Source: Norana najaformis (taxonomy: Eukaryota > Annelida > Clitellata > Crassiclitellata > Hormogastridae). From it: a stretch of 64,000 bases of DNA. Position 1 is the first letter of the stretch. Each line of letters opens with the position of its first letter. The DNA is taken from the NCBI GenBank assembly GCA_964023275.1, contig OZ029916.1, positions 32,642,587 to 32,706,586 of the forward strand. The letters are read 5' to 3'. Positions 10,991 to 23,849 of this stretch are shown here, in pieces. Made by a program: the position numbers and the translations under genes. Below the pieces are notes generated by a model, which was given only the letters and a program-made list of their open reading frames with translations, was not told where the DNA came from and did no database searches.

Positions 10991-13354
10991 GGTATTTTCC
11001 TTGCACTAGTTTTGGGTTTTCATGTTGTATTCTAGTCCAGATTTCACGATATACTACTGCACAAGCTAACAAAAGCTTACAACACTTATACTCAGCTACA
11101 GTAGTGACAGATAAAGGTTTAGATTTTGGAGCTTTACTTCTGGCTCTGACGTGTCGTTAAAAGACGAGACTCTGAAATAATTAGCGTAATGTTTAACAGT
11201 GAAATCGTGTTAGCATCTGCATGTGAGGGAGGGTGGCCAGTCCTCTTCTTCGCCGTCTGATCTTCTCACCTCGTATTTTTATAAACACTGCAAACGACGG
11301 GGGGCATGGCCACCCGGGCTCTTTTGTTCGCCCATGTTTTTAACACAAGCTGTAGCCTGTGACTCACAAGCACGCATAGAGACTGGAGTATCCGCGTGCT
11401 ATTCAAGTAAGCTTGCCCTAAAATGCTAATTCACAGACTGGGAACATTGCACGCTGAATTACGGCCTATTACTTAAGAATTATTACAGAATTATGAATTA
11501 CCCTGATCCTACACGCTATGGCTTCATCGGCGTCCTCACAAGCCCAATGCACCAGTCGATGACGAACCAACACTTGTCTGCAAATCCCATCAGTTCCAGA
11601 CCAGTCCAATGCGACAAAGCGGTATCCTGGGGGCAAATTGGAGAATCTATGTATGTATGTATCTAGAAGTTTAATACAGAGCCTCTTAAGTACCTCACAA
11701 AAGTGCTGCCTACACTTGCTTAAGTTGCGTTAGTTTATTAGCAACAAAAGTTCATGTGTGAACATATACTAGAATAAGTAGAAGGATCCACTACCTGGTC
11801 TTCACGCAAATGTTGAACCAACTAACGAAGCCCCATCAAAAGTCGACCGTTGACGCAAAGTTCAGAGTTCCTGATTCGTGTTACATTGTGGATAAGGGAC
11901 GACGACGTCCGAAAGAAGTCCGCAGCACACAAAATAGATGTTACACAGACTAACCCGTCTTAAATGGCTTTGTGGGCTACATTAGCTCTCAGTTACCACC
12001 AGATGTTAATGGCCAAAGAATGTGCTAGCGACAATCGTGTCTGTCGTTACCAGATATTTCACACAACGCTGCGCATCGTGCGTGTGACTGCCGAGTCAAT
12101 AACACTAAGCTGACGCATAGGTTTACCACCCAGGCCTCTAGAGCAACACAGGTCTATAGTATCAGGCTAAACATAGGCCTAGCCTATGTTTAAAAGACGA
12201 CTAGGCCTACACGTGTAAGCATAACAAGCAAGCGTCCCCCTACGCATAAGCCAATATCCTACTCAATTATTAGTGCATTCTGTGAAGCAACGTCAAAAAC
12301 AAAGTCTAGTGAGGCCAGAATAATCGATCGCTGGCACTCATTGTCTGGTTACAAAGTACTATTCAATCCATCCACTCATGCCTGACTAGGAGCGTCCAGT
12401 AAGGACGTCCGCAAGGAGGGAGGATGTCGACGATTTGTCGTAGCCGTCAATGATTGGGTTTCGAACCGCAAACTCGCCCGTTTCTTAGCTTATTGTTAAC
12501 TCGAGTAAAGAAACACGTCTTGATCTTAGAAACTATAATTAAAGGAGTAGTTCAGTCACAACGGGGTGTAATGTTGGTCTAGAAACTGTGGGAACCAATT
12601 TCTTCCTCTTTTTTTCAGTTATTGCTTGACTAATAATATAAAAGTCATTGGAGAATACCTGCTCATTCTAAACTTAAAGGTTATTGTTTATTTATGATTT
12701 GAAAAAGTGTGGGGTACTCGTACCCTCGTATAGTATTAGAAAATTAAGACTATGGGTGTGGGGAAAGGTAAGGGAGGAGATTCATATTGAATTCAACAAT
12801 AAAATTGGGCTCAATTTAAAACTGAGTTTTAACAAGTCTCAGTCAACATTAGTCTTCAAAAACTTCTTAGAACAATATGTAGCCATTAAATCATGCAAAA
12901 CTGATCGTCCCTACACTACACACAGGCGTATGGCGAAGTTTGTCTATCAAACCAAACGAACAGAGTTTTAATAATTGACGTGAAAATTTCATCAGTAAAA
13001 ACAAGTCTCTAACCTACTACGCAGTTCTCACAACTAGAAGCAATTAAAATCACAGTATACTCAGTTTTGTCAACAGAAAAAAAGTTCAGTTACTAGACCT
13101 TACCTTAAAGCTGTCTAAAACAAGTACTTATGGTTGTATATGCCATTGTGAAGAACCTTCAACCCGAGTTGAACCCCTCAACAACCAAATATAAACCCTG
13201 AAATTACGTTTAATGTGTGTATCTATACACCTGAATGCTCTGGAGAGTCCATACATACTATAATTGCCTAGATAGCTACATCAGTAAGCGCGTACGCCAG
13301 GGAAGCCTCGGCGCGCGAGGATCCCAGGTCGTGGCTTATTTCAGAGATTTGAAT

Positions 13355-13460
13355 CTCGGGCTAGTACGGTCCGTGCGCGGGGACCTTAAATGGCGTGTAG
13401 CGGTGGTGAAGGATCTCACCCGTGCGCGGGTGAAGGCCATATGGTCGCTATAGAAAAACG
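13355..13460 (+). mobile_element. LINE-D 3' tail fragment
   Basis: Reads GGGGACCTTAAATGGCGTG, then GTGGTGAAGGATCTCACCC and GGTCGCTATAGAAAAACG, the same order as the copies at 33055-33200 and 55440-55515. The middle segment with GCAAAATGAGCAGGG is missing here. Confidence 0.55.
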
Positions 13461-14490
13461 TACAATTTACAATAATTTTAATGTACTTTAAATTGATGGT
13501 ACAGACTTCAATTTTACTTTAACACAACAATTGATCGATCCATCAAGCATTACCAAAACTGAACTATCAGTATATAAGATTTCGTATATATGTCCTACTG
13601 GATTTCCTTTTCTCCTCAGGCTCATTCTACAGATTTTTACAGCAATGTCTGCTAAAAGCAGACACCACAAAGGCAAAAATATTGTGGACATCAATTAACT
13701 TGATCGAAAGGCAGATTTTGTGTCAGACTGCAGTTTGACATGTATCTAGAGGCGTTGAATGACTGAGCTGTATTCCCAGACAACAGATACCGATCACAAT
13801 TCTAGGTGTAGGCATGTCCGAGTCATAGGGCTTCATGAATTTACCGAGTTTAACAGAATACAGATCTTATTGGTAACATACATTTGGGAAAACCAGTAGG
13901 AAATAATTCTTAAACATTGTTGTTCTCTTCTTCAACAAGCATGGGACAAGTCAAATTATGATCCAGTCACTCCAACACTCCAAACGAACATAGCACGCAA
14001 GGGTTAAATTCAAGTGTGGCATAGTTTTGTGTAGATGCCATGTCAATCTTTGCCTCTTAGTCTAGGGTTTGAAGTAAAGCACATCCAGCCATCTCACCCA
14101 TAAGGGAAAGTTGTGCTTTTGCTGGATATCTGTTGTCATGTTTGCACTTCAGGAGGAAGGTCGTTCAACCTTGGAATCTGTAACTGAGAAGCTCTGCGGA
14201 TAGCAGAAGCACATGATCAAACTGTATTTACATTACATTACCCTACAGTGCTAATCCACCGTCTTAATCCAATCAGACATTCCTAAAAGTGCTATATAAT
14301 TGCTCAGATACATACTTACGTGCAGCCTACACACATGCACAGGCACACACACGCACAGGCATACACACACAAAACATCTGAGTGGCCCTGTCGAAGGCAG
14401 TTTCCACCTGATATAATGGATATACACTTTCTAAAACTTGGTGGACTGGTGTTTTGCTCTTTCTGTTAATATGCTGTGATGTGTTGAGAC

Positions 14491-17400
14491 TTAAGAAGCA
14501 CTGTTGAGTGATGTACCAGTTGGGTAAGGTTGGACGGTACTTGGATTGTTGACCATGATTCGATCGGTGTCGGCATTTGGAATTCGATGTTCAAATTTTA
14601 CGCGAGGGATACAGGCATCCTGAAACCACAGAAAGAGATCCACTGTTTTTGTTAGGTAAAGCAGGTTCTTGCATACTTTATCACCAACAGATAAGGTGGG
14701 GAAACTAACTGTTCATATATTACAGGTATCTGCCAACATTAGTCCTCATATGGCTCTCCTCAGAGACGAATTAGTCTTTCTGGAACCCAGGTACAGTCAA
14801 AACGGGGTCATTGGATGCAGAATTTTCAGCACTTAGACATTTTACCCAGTACTTTAGCACTTAGATATTTTACCAGGCTACTAAGCACAAATAAAATCAT
14901 TCTTACCACAAGGTAGCGAACTGCGTCTCGGGAAACTTTAGAACAGCCGCTGAGGTAGATCTCGCTAAGGTAGGGACATCCATTGGCCAATGCATAGATG
15001 CTGCGATTAGTTAGATTTTGGATACCAGACAGAACAATGCACTCCAGAGGACAGTACTGTGCTAATGCACAGACACTGACATCAGTTACCTATAGCCACA
15101 ATAATCAAAACTGCAAGTGCACACATATATCGTAATCATAAGCTAGAGATTTCTAGTGCCCAACAAAGCCAATTCGTGGAATCAACTTATTCACAGGCAC
15201 TCAATCAAAGCAAAAGCGATAGGCAGGAAGGGTTCGGTTATAGGACAGCACCTTTTCAAGCACCTCTTCCATATACAGCACCTTTTCAAGAAAACTCCAA
15301 GGTGCTTCCAACCGGACAAAACATAACCATGATCAACAGAATGGTCTTCAACTGCTGGCAAAACAGAGGCAGAGAAAGACTAGAAGCTCATGTCGCAGGT
15401 ACCAACAGGTAACATAAGTAAAGTAATCACCAATTTATTACACTTACAGTGGCAAACTGCTAAAGCATCTTTTGCTTCCAAGGTTCAAACCTCTGTCATG
15501 TAAAATCTAGATTTGTTGTCCAGCCATGTAACCTCTACAAACTGTTGTCCTGTTGTTGAATTGCAGTCATGTCTGTGCTTCAGCTGTAAGATCCTTCATC
15601 TCCACCATGGTGTTTCTGACGACTACTGCTGACAGACTTGTAAATAATATGAATGATAACGTTTTCATGCAGGGCATGGTAGCCTATTGGTTAGAGCTGT
15701 AGCAAGTCAGTCAGAGCTCTCAGCTAGTAATGCAGAGAGAATGGGCTTGACCCTCCCCTTATACGGTTACACTGTAGGGACCCCGAACAAGTCCTTCACT
15801 CACAATTACTTAGCACCATCAAGTGGTGCTTAATCACTAGAAAGCAGTGCTTAAGATATGCAAAAACTAATCTTATCAATCAAATAATCAACCACTCTTA
15901 TCATCAACTGTCAACCAAAGCATTACAAATATACCAGAATTGTTTACATGCCTCTACAGAAACTATTCAGCAGCATGGTAATAGCCTAGATGTAAAGGTA
16001 AATGTAAAGTTAACACAACTGTTTACAGGCCTATAAACTTCTTCAAAGAGTGCCCCTAAGGCTCAAGGATCATATGGCTGAGGCACAGACAACTACAGCA
16101 ATCCAATGACAGGACAATGTTTGTCTCAAATGCTAGAGCATCATTCATCTGCAGCTGTCTTTGCAACACTCAACTAATATTTTCCAAACGTTAGTGAACA
16201 CTGCCATATGAATGTATCAATGCACCTTTATGTAGCACCTTTTAGGAACCTGTCAAAGGCGCTGCACCACAGTAAAAGTGGATGCAACATTCAACAGTCT
16301 TTCATCTTTCAACAAACTTAAGTGCTGATAGCAATGACCATTAGTAATTTCAACCATGCCTTACATGGCGGCACGCCTTGATGCCAAGATCTTTAAGTGA
16401 TGTACAGAGAGTAGCAATTGCTATCAAGAATTCATCATTGACGGCTTGGACGCCTGACAACTGGAGACCTTCAAGGGCAGAACAGTTTGTGCTGATTTGG
16501 AAAAGCACCTCAGGCTCCAACTGTAATTTCAAATGATCACAAAAACACAGTTAAATATATGGTGTCCAAGTAATTTTATTGTTATTTTCTTATAGCATAC
16601 ACTCAACAGATTAATTTAATTATTTTCAACTGCACAAACTTAACTATGTTGCATGATAATTACTTTGGTATGCCATCAGCTGATGCCTTAGTATTATTAA
16701 TTAGCAACTTCTAATGCGCCAGTGTCTAATGCACAAGGCATCAACCGATGGCACACCAAAACCAAGCCACAATCAGGTCGATATCCAGGAGGTCAGTCCG
16801 CACGACAGAGAGGCAGCCTATGGTGGATAAGCAATTTGAAACAGGTAAGTTTTAAGTTGAGAACGAAATGACAGGAGCGACTGAGCAGCAGTATTAGCAG
16901 TATTAGCAGTATTAGCAGTATTAGCAGTATTAGCAGTATTAGCAGTATTAGCAGCAGAGTTAACAGTTCAGAATTCAGATGGCATTAACCCCTTAACGAC
17001 CAAAGGCAGTTAAAAGGCATCAGGTGGGTCTAGTCATATTGTAGCCTCCTAATGAATCACAGTCGTTACAAATTTAGATCATTGCATCATTTAGGCCTCT
17101 GTGTATAATTTTACGCTAGATTACGTCATTTGATCACCTAGAAAACACCTCAAAATATAAAAAACAACCAATCAAAACAGATATGTAAATCTTACAGTTT
17201 TATGACTATTGTCTAAATATTAAATAATTGTATTTCCTTCATTTATAAATATATTTGAAAAAATTTGTTTGGCTGTGTCTGGAAACATTTTCTGTAACTT
17301 TTTTATGCTCCAATGACATATGCTGTCACTGAAAATGTTTTTGTAGACTGTCTTGAACATAAAACTATATCAGTTTTGTGGGGGCTACAAATTATTTTTT

Positions 17401-20400
17401 TTCAAAAAACTGGATAGAAAGATAGGAAGAGGAGGTACATATTGAACTTAAGGAGGCACTTGTATCATTTTTGATACTGCGAGGTCACACACAGTTCAAC
17501 AGTACGTGCATTAAATCTGTAAACAGTCTTACATTTCTGCGCACTGCTGTATTTAAAAAATGTTAAGATTCCAACCTTTGGGCAGCTCAGTTGAAGAACT
17601 TTCAGTTTACGTGCCCGGTCAAGGTCTCTCAACAGGGGCAAAAAAGTTGCCCCAGTCACCTGCTTGAGCATGCTTAGCCCAACAAATGACAGACTGAAGC
17701 AGTGTTTCGTGATTGCTGCTATACCAGAGTCCGTAAGTGGTGACATCAAACCTCCACTCAGATCAAGCTTCTGCAAGGTCGAACCAATCGAGGACAGAAT
17801 CTGCAAGATAGAATAAAGAAACAGATCATTTGTAATAAACATCAAGTATACAAAAATAGCCAATTGGTTGCCATTAACATCACAATTATCATAACATTGT
17901 TATTATAAATGTTACCTCATCTAGGGCTTCATCTGTGATTGCAGGAACTCCACAAAGTCGAAGTGATTTTAAAGCGGTCAGTCGACTGAGAGCACTGATC
18001 AGGAGTGCGCTGTCATCTGACATGACTCCGACAAGTGACAGTTCCTGAAGGTTCGACGGAAGACGGGAAATGCAGGCAGAGGCGGGGCTCCGCTGGACTC
18101 CGGTGCAGTAGGAAAGATCAAGTTCTTTGAGTTTTGTGCACTTTTCAAAAATCTGAAATATTTTACAAAATGTGATTAAAAAGATGTTCCAGTGTGGTTT
18201 CCATGCAATCACTGGGTCATAAAATGAATTAGAAAATACAAAAAGAGAATGAGAAATGAATGTGCTGCCTATACAAGTATGCAGGTATGTATAAATAATT
18301 GTAAGTAATGCAAGCATACATGTTTGCATGTAAACATGCGCACATTTACGTATTTATGTAATATGGGCATTAGTGGATCTTAGGCTTGTCAGCAAGTCAG
18401 CAGTATTGTTTTGTTAGTATTGCTCATATGCCTTAAAGAAAAGGCACTACTGCCTTAAGAAAATCCAGACTGACCTGACCTAAACCTTCATCACTTATGC
18501 GGCTGCATCCATGAAGATTTAAACTAAAAAATACAAAATTTCATATCAAATAAATATATCAGTAGTAAAACAGTAAGAATAAGGTAAGCATACAGTACAA
18601 TTATGGTAAACATGCTATTTAATAGTCTGTTTAAAATATATCTATACATGTATGCCATTTATTATGCACTAAAAACATAAGTAAGTTCATCTTATTCTGT
18701 ATTCCTTAATCTGGCAATAGCCATTACTAATGCAAGTTAAGCTTACCTGAGAATATTTGGACAGTTGTTGGCAAGTAGAATCAGACTGCTGTTGCTCAGT
18801 GCATACAGGTCCCGAAGATTCAAAACTTCCTAAAACATCAACAGAAATATTATATTTTAGATTTCCACTTGAAGTAAATTTTATCAGTAAATTTCTAAGG
18901 CAGAAGAATTTTAGTAGTGATCACAACAATTTCATAACTCTACGAAAAGATGAAGATCATCACTGTTTGCATCAATGTCATCCTCATATTTCATAACTCT
19001 ACGAAAAGATGAAGATCATCACTGTTTGCATCAATGTCATCCTCATATTTCATAACTCTACGAAAAGATGAAGATCATCATTGTTTGCATCAATGTCATC
19101 CTCATATTTCATAACTCTACGAAAAGATGAAGATCATCACTGTTTGCATCAATGTCATCCTCATATTTCATAACTCTACGAAAAGATGAAGATCATCACT
19201 GTTTGCATCAATGTCATCCTCATATTTCATAACTCTACGAAAAGATGAAGATCATCATTGTTTGCATCAATGTCATCCTCATATTTCATAACTCTACGAA
19301 AAGATGAAGATCATCACTGTTTGCATCAATGTCATCCTCATATTTCATAACTCTACGAAAAGATGAAGATCATCATTGTTTGCATCAATGTCATCCTCAT
19401 CATCAACACGCAGACTCCAAATACGTTTTCAGCTTGTAAGCCAGAGCAGAATCTGTTCGTCATGTGATAGCATGTCAATGGGAACTTTCACAGCTGTAGA
19501 TGAACTTATAATTCTGAACAAACTATAACATCATTAAGCTGACAGGGAATTCAGTCGAATGATACTCAGAAGGCACTTTGTAAATGTCTTGTTATACATT
19601 ACATTACATCATCACGCACATAATGTCCATAAGAAAACAGAAGTGCTTTACAAAGTAAAATAACCAAAGCAACAACTGAACCAGTCCATGAAATGAAACT
19701 CATCTAGGAACACCTGTAGCACCCCTCCCAGAATGCAGCAACATTACCAAGATGGCTAGATTGTGCTACTTTATTACTGGTTTGTATAAAATGTTGTTGT
19801 AAAATGTGGGCATTTGCCTCATGCTAATGAAGATTACTCACTCACTTGCTTACTTACTTACGTAATCTTACTTACCAACAGCAACTCAAAGTAGTGCTTT
19901 ATATAAGTGCTTCATTACATTGCACTGTATGACATGCACAAAAAGTTAGGTGGAAATTCTGGATGGAGCAGTGAAGTAAAGACTTTTGGCAGCAGTAAAA
20001 TGTACAGCAAAGGGAAAACATAACTTCAGTGGGTGGAGGAAGTTTTCCCGAAAAATCGCACACTACAAATCAGACCTTGGGTTATGTAACTAGCGGCCAT
20101 TCTTCCAAATCCAACAACATCTTAATTCTCTTTATTGTCTGTCCGTCCGTCCGTCGTCCGTCTGTCTGTCTCTATCTGTATAAGCCTTTGTCTCTGTTTA
20201 AGTCTTCATCCGAGTCTGTATTTTGGTTTCTCTGTCTGCTTCCCGTTTCTGTTTGTTTCCCTACTGAGAATGGTCAACAGACTTACAAGTGATGCACCAA
20301 GGCGCTGAGCAACAACTGCAATCACAGAGTCATCCAATTTCTTGCAGGATATCAGAGCCAATTCCTCAATCATGTCATTCTTCTTCAGCAGCACCTGTAT

Positions 20401-22044
20401 TGCTACACAAAGAAAATTATCAAACTCTTCTGCATTAGGATAGCACTTTAAGGAGGTTCTTAACAGATGCCATACAAATGCCCACATACTAACACATACA
20501 TGCATGTATACAAAGATTGCATACCAGTTTCTTCAGTCCCTGATCAGTCTCAATTGCATCTGGGAAAACCTATGACCTTTTCCAATGGATTTTTATTAGT
20601 GATATGTCTTCACTTGAAGCTACTATTGACTCATGCCTTCTGCATTATGAAAACAGCGCTATAACTGGATTACAGATCCAGCATGCTACTGAGCAGACCA
20701 AAACGTTGCACCACCAGTAAGAAGGTTGCAGTATACAAAAAACAGGAATGTATGTTACGTATTAAGTACCTTCAGTGTTGATGCCATTACAAGTTTGAAT
20801 TTTGACAGTCTTTAATGACGGGCAGTGCAGAAATGTAAATGCCTTCGCTGTAAGGTTGTGCAATTTGCAAAGCTCAAGACACTCGAGGCTGTGCTGCCCT
20901 CTGGTAATGTGTGTAATTCCAATATCTGCAAAAAATATGTCAAATGTACTGCAGTTGACCAGAATGCAGTGACTTATACGCAACTACAGCAATATTAAAT
21001 TTAATTTTATGCTCAACAGGGAGCCAGTGCAATGATTTACAGACTGGGGTGGCTGCCCCTCATGAATCAGCTTAAGGGACCGCTATTAGACTGAGATTAG
21101 AATTGAGTGAGAGCAATGCTCCTAACGATCCAGTTTTCTCTAACACTTGAGCAATACTTTAACTTTAGGAGCAAATTTTAGTTATTTCTGCATAAAATAA
21201 AATTATCTAAATAAACTCAAAGTTTAAAAGTAACAATTTCACTGCAGTCAGGATAAAACCAGCCAAGTCATTTCAATTTCGTTACGAATTTAATAGCTGT
21301 ATTATTCATAAGATCTGTGTCTGAAAGTAAAATTAACTTAAAATATTATAAACTTTGAAATAACCCTCCTTGCAGTGCTCTTCTGAGCAATAAAGTATAA
21401 AATCTGTCAGTACATTCTGACTGTACTTCAACAAGAAAACAATTTACTTTTGCTTAAAAAATTAAATAAATTTTAAATTTAAAATAATTCACCTTATGTC
21501 ACTCACCTATATATTTTATTGCAACACTTATATTATATTATTCACCTGATTTATGTTACCATACCCACCTAAATATGTCTTAACAATATGTCTCACCTTC
21601 TCCACCTGTGTTATACAAATTCACATAACTTAAGTATATTACCTGCTCTTACCTGTCGCAATTAACACAAGCAACACACCCACGTGACTAGCACTCCTAC
21701 TCACCTCTACCCACCTGTCACTGAGTTGCAGTCGCTTATAGTCAGATGGGTAAGCTGGCACTTGCTCAAACTCAGCTGCAGAAGCACGGCATCAGTCACC
21801 TGCGAACACTTGTAGAAACTGATATGCTTAAGCGATGATGAGAACAGGTTATAGGTGATGTGTGGCAGGTATTCCGCTGTCAGTCGGTCATGAAAAACTA
21901 GTCGTTCGAGCAGGATCTCTTTGTTAACAGTGGCCAAACTGCGTACAATACAGCTGATGTTACCATGGAGATTGTTGCCAAGACAGCCAAGGCACAGATC
22001 TTTCAGAGTCTTCATAGCAGCAAATATTGCCTTTGCAGTCCCAA
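14491..22044 (-). CDS. F-box/LRR- or AMN1-like leucine-rich-repeat protein (5' end missing)
   Basis: Ten exons join in one frame: 22044-21715, 20925-20770, 20402-20287, 18829-18747, 18523-18475, 18152-17916, 17800-17576, 16520-16365, 15089-14907 and 14619-14491 (stop TAA 14491-14493). Every junction is GT-AG with matching phase (1,1,0,2,0,0,0,0,0). The product, at least 553 residues, is almost wholly cysteine-containing LRRs with the pattern LxxLxLxxCxxITDxxL, for example LKELDLSYCTGV, LNLHGCSRISDEGLGQ and LSEIYLSGCSKVSRDAV. Such solenoids form the substrate-binding part of SCF ubiquitin ligases (FBXL proteins) or of AMN1. The first exon found begins in phase 1, so at least one upstream exon is missing; no F-box was recognised up to 24.8 kb, which leaves FBXL versus AMN1 open. 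The final 43 residues are a non-LRR tail. Introns hold LINE, SINE and a 59-bp minisatellite. Confidence 0.78.
15150..15290 (-). mobile_element. LINE-C 3' tail fragment
   Basis: Contains (reading plus) AGATTTCTAGTGCCCAAC, TTATTCACAGGCACTCAATC and CGATAGGCAGGAAGGGTTCG, the signature shared with 23850-24240, 57980-58250 and, reversed, 63625-63775. It lies in the intron upstream of the 15089-14907 LRR exon, in sense orientation. Confidence 0.5.
15670..15860 (+). mobile_element. tRNA-derived SINE (family 1), diverged
   Basis: Reads GGCATGGTAGCCTATTGGTTAGAGC at the A-box position and GGCTTGACCC at the B-box position, then CTGTAGGGACCCCGAACAAGTCCTTCACTCAC, the tail shared with the better preserved copy at 24355-24520. 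Intronic in the LRR gene and antisense to it. Confidence 0.5.
16695..16888 (-). mobile_element. LINE-A 3' end fragment
   Basis: On the minus strand the sequence ends GTGCCATCGGTTGATGCC, TTGTGCATTAGACACTGGCGC and TTAGAAGTTGCTAATTAATA, matching 32035-32300, 33965-34165 and 57405-57470. Upstream coding remnants fit the last residues of a LINE reverse transcriptase (an LLSFRSQLKTYLF-like ending). Intronic in the LRR gene. Confidence 0.6.
16887..16955. repeat. 9-bp tandem repeat (AGCAGTATT)n
   Basis: About seven perfect AGCAGTATT units ending AGCAGCAGAG, directly next to the LINE-A fragment. It may have grown from the junction of that insertion. Confidence 0.85.
18930..19400. repeat. 59-bp intronic minisatellite, 8 copies
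   Basis: Eight nearly identical 59-base units beginning TTTCATAACTCTACGAAAAG, with starts at 18930, 18989, 19048, 19107, 19166, 19225, 19284 and 19343. The only obvious variant is C or T in GATCATCACTG / GATCATCATTG, in the order C C T C C T C T. It lies in the LRR gene intron between exons 20402-20287 and 18829-18747. The units have no spacers, so this is a minisatellite and not a CRISPR array. Confidence 0.92.
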
Positions 22045-22488
22045 CTAGAAACAGTTTACAGATTACAACACTTTTAAATGTTAATAATTAATTAAAAGCA
22101 ATTAATCTACTTCACAATACCGTAAAATATCCTCCACAAATTACCGGGTATGAGGATATTTGCCAGTCAACAGCGCCTTCCCATAAACTCGAGAAACTCT
22201 GTCCAGTTCCCTTCTTGATGTTTCCAAAAACAAAAAAGCAGCAGATTGGCCAATAACCTTTACTGTAATGTAATGTAGTGTAAAGAAAAGGACTGACTTT
22301 AAATTATTGGAGCCCCTACAGGAGTAGGGGGGGGGGGTAGAAAAGGAAGAATGATAAGGGATAATAATGTAATGAAGAAGAAAAGAGGTAGTGGTGAAGG
22401 TGGAGGAGGTTGTGGAGGAGGAAAAAGATGAGCAGGAGGTGTAGGAGGGCAACGTCTTGGATTTATTTGTTATTTGTAATTTGCAACT

Positions 22489-22790
22489 TCCATAACGCCG
22501 GTGTCTAATGCATAAGGCATTGAACAATAGCACACCAAATCAAGACACAGTCAGGTCAACATCCAGAAAGTCAGTGTGCTGAAACAGACAGGCAGCCTAT
22601 GAGGGATGGGCCAAATGAAAAAGGATAGTCTTAAGTAAAGACCGATATATCCCAAGAAACTAAGCAGAATGAACAGATGCACAAATAGAGTTCCAAAATT
22701 TAGGTCCAGCAATTGAAAAGCCTCATTCGTCAAGAACAGTTCTAGTTTTGGCACAACCAGAAAGTTGATGATGTCTACCAAGGATTTGCA
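22489..22790 (-). mobile_element. LINE-A 3' end fragment, longer copy
   Basis: The minus strand ends with the LINE-A signature (GTGTGCTATTGTTCAATGCC, TTATGCATTAGACACCGGCG). Upstream it retains degenerate reverse-transcriptase C-terminal coding of the usual LINE type. It lies just upstream of the first recognised LRR exon. A poly-G run (10-11 G) is nearby at about 22328. Confidence 0.5.
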
Positions 22791-23504
22791 GTGATCCAGT
22801 AGGATTTCACAGGATGTATCCAGAAACTGAACCCACGTCTTTAACCACAAGCTAGAAGATGAAGCCACTCGTTGTAGGGACACGAGTACATGGTAGTCGC
22901 CAAGACAGGTCTGCAAATAGAACGACGAAGAAAGTATGTTCTAGGTCCTCTAGGCAGGGTGCAATTTGTGGTTGACAGCAATTTGTTGGGTGAGGGGAGG
23001 GATATGGGTAGAAGCGAAATGTACGAGGAAATGGGAAAGTGTCCGAACCAGTGGGACGATGTCCTCCTTCACCTACAAATCGCAAACTACGAAACGCACC
23101 CTAGGTTATGCAACCGGCCATACTAAATCCGAAAACTTAGTTAGCCAACTGTTAAAAATAATCAGCACGTCAGCTGCTGACTATACGTCGACATATTAAA
23201 ATAATAAACCATTCCTACGATCCGTTTAGACAACGTTTACACTCATGCTTACCGAAACAGTTAAACTTGCTTTGCAACCTTATTCTATAATCTTCGTGAT
23301 CATTTCGTCCCTACATAATTCTGAGTCAAATTCAATACTTTAAATACTATCCGTGAATTTACGCTAAAAATAGACTCTCCCACAACTATCAAAAATATCA
23401 TTGGCTGGCCAATTGGAAGCTCAAAAATAGGGTCAAGGCAAAATTGGACCACGATATTTAAATTTCTATTGGCTAAGCGATGCGTGCCGACCAAGTGGGT
23501 ATCG

Positions 23505-23570
23505 TAATCTCGAAATTTCTACAGCGCTCAACGAAAGCTAAGTCGCGGGAACCAGCTTATCTGTATCTGT
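23505..23570 (-). mobile_element. LINE-C tail fragment, short
   Basis: Reads (plus) GTAATCTCGAAATTTCTACAGCGC, CAACGAAAGCTAAGTCGCGG and ACCAGCTTATCT, the last part of the LINE-C 3' end. It stops abruptly after that. Confidence 0.5.
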
Positions 23571-23849
23571 AATTGAAGGCTTTGGTTGGCATTATCTAAG
23601 TAAATAAGCAAAATGTTTTTGCAGCTCTGTCGTCCTTAGATTATATATCAAACATTGCCTTATCCTAATCCCGACATTAGAGCAATTTCCACCGTTAAGT
23701 TCGGTAATAAATTGTGGCTTTTTAGAGTGTTGTAGGATAATTATTCATCAAGGCCCTGCGTTCGCCCTAAAAACCGTGTCGTTTACAGCACATTAGCATT
23801 TCCTTTCGGTCTGCCTAAGGTAGGTTTTATTCGTAATTGTAATCGCAAA

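Larger units (their letters stand above)
9987..14490. other. Gene-free interval with repeat debris
   Basis: 4.5 kb without a supportable gene. Recognisable pieces: a hAT-type end at 10856, a LINE-D tail at 13355-13460, a CA-rich stretch at 14310-14370, and at 11223-11330 a fragment resembling the 3' part of the SINE at 53565-53775. Open frames of 60-100 codons (for example 12684-12971 on the plus strand) have no family motif. Sequence just below 14491 is presumably the 3' UTR of the LRR gene. Confidence 0.5.

Noticed and set aside
12684-12971. 95-codon plus-strand gene
   Set aside because: No family motif, AT-rich, no splice or promoter context.
18930-19400. CRISPR-like array
   Set aside because: Direct 59-bp units without spacers, in an intron of an animal gene.
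22141-22260. First exon of the LRR gene
   Set aside because: Possible acceptor ATTACAG and donor CCCG|GTAATT, but the open frames leave phase 0 or 2 while phase 1 is needed.
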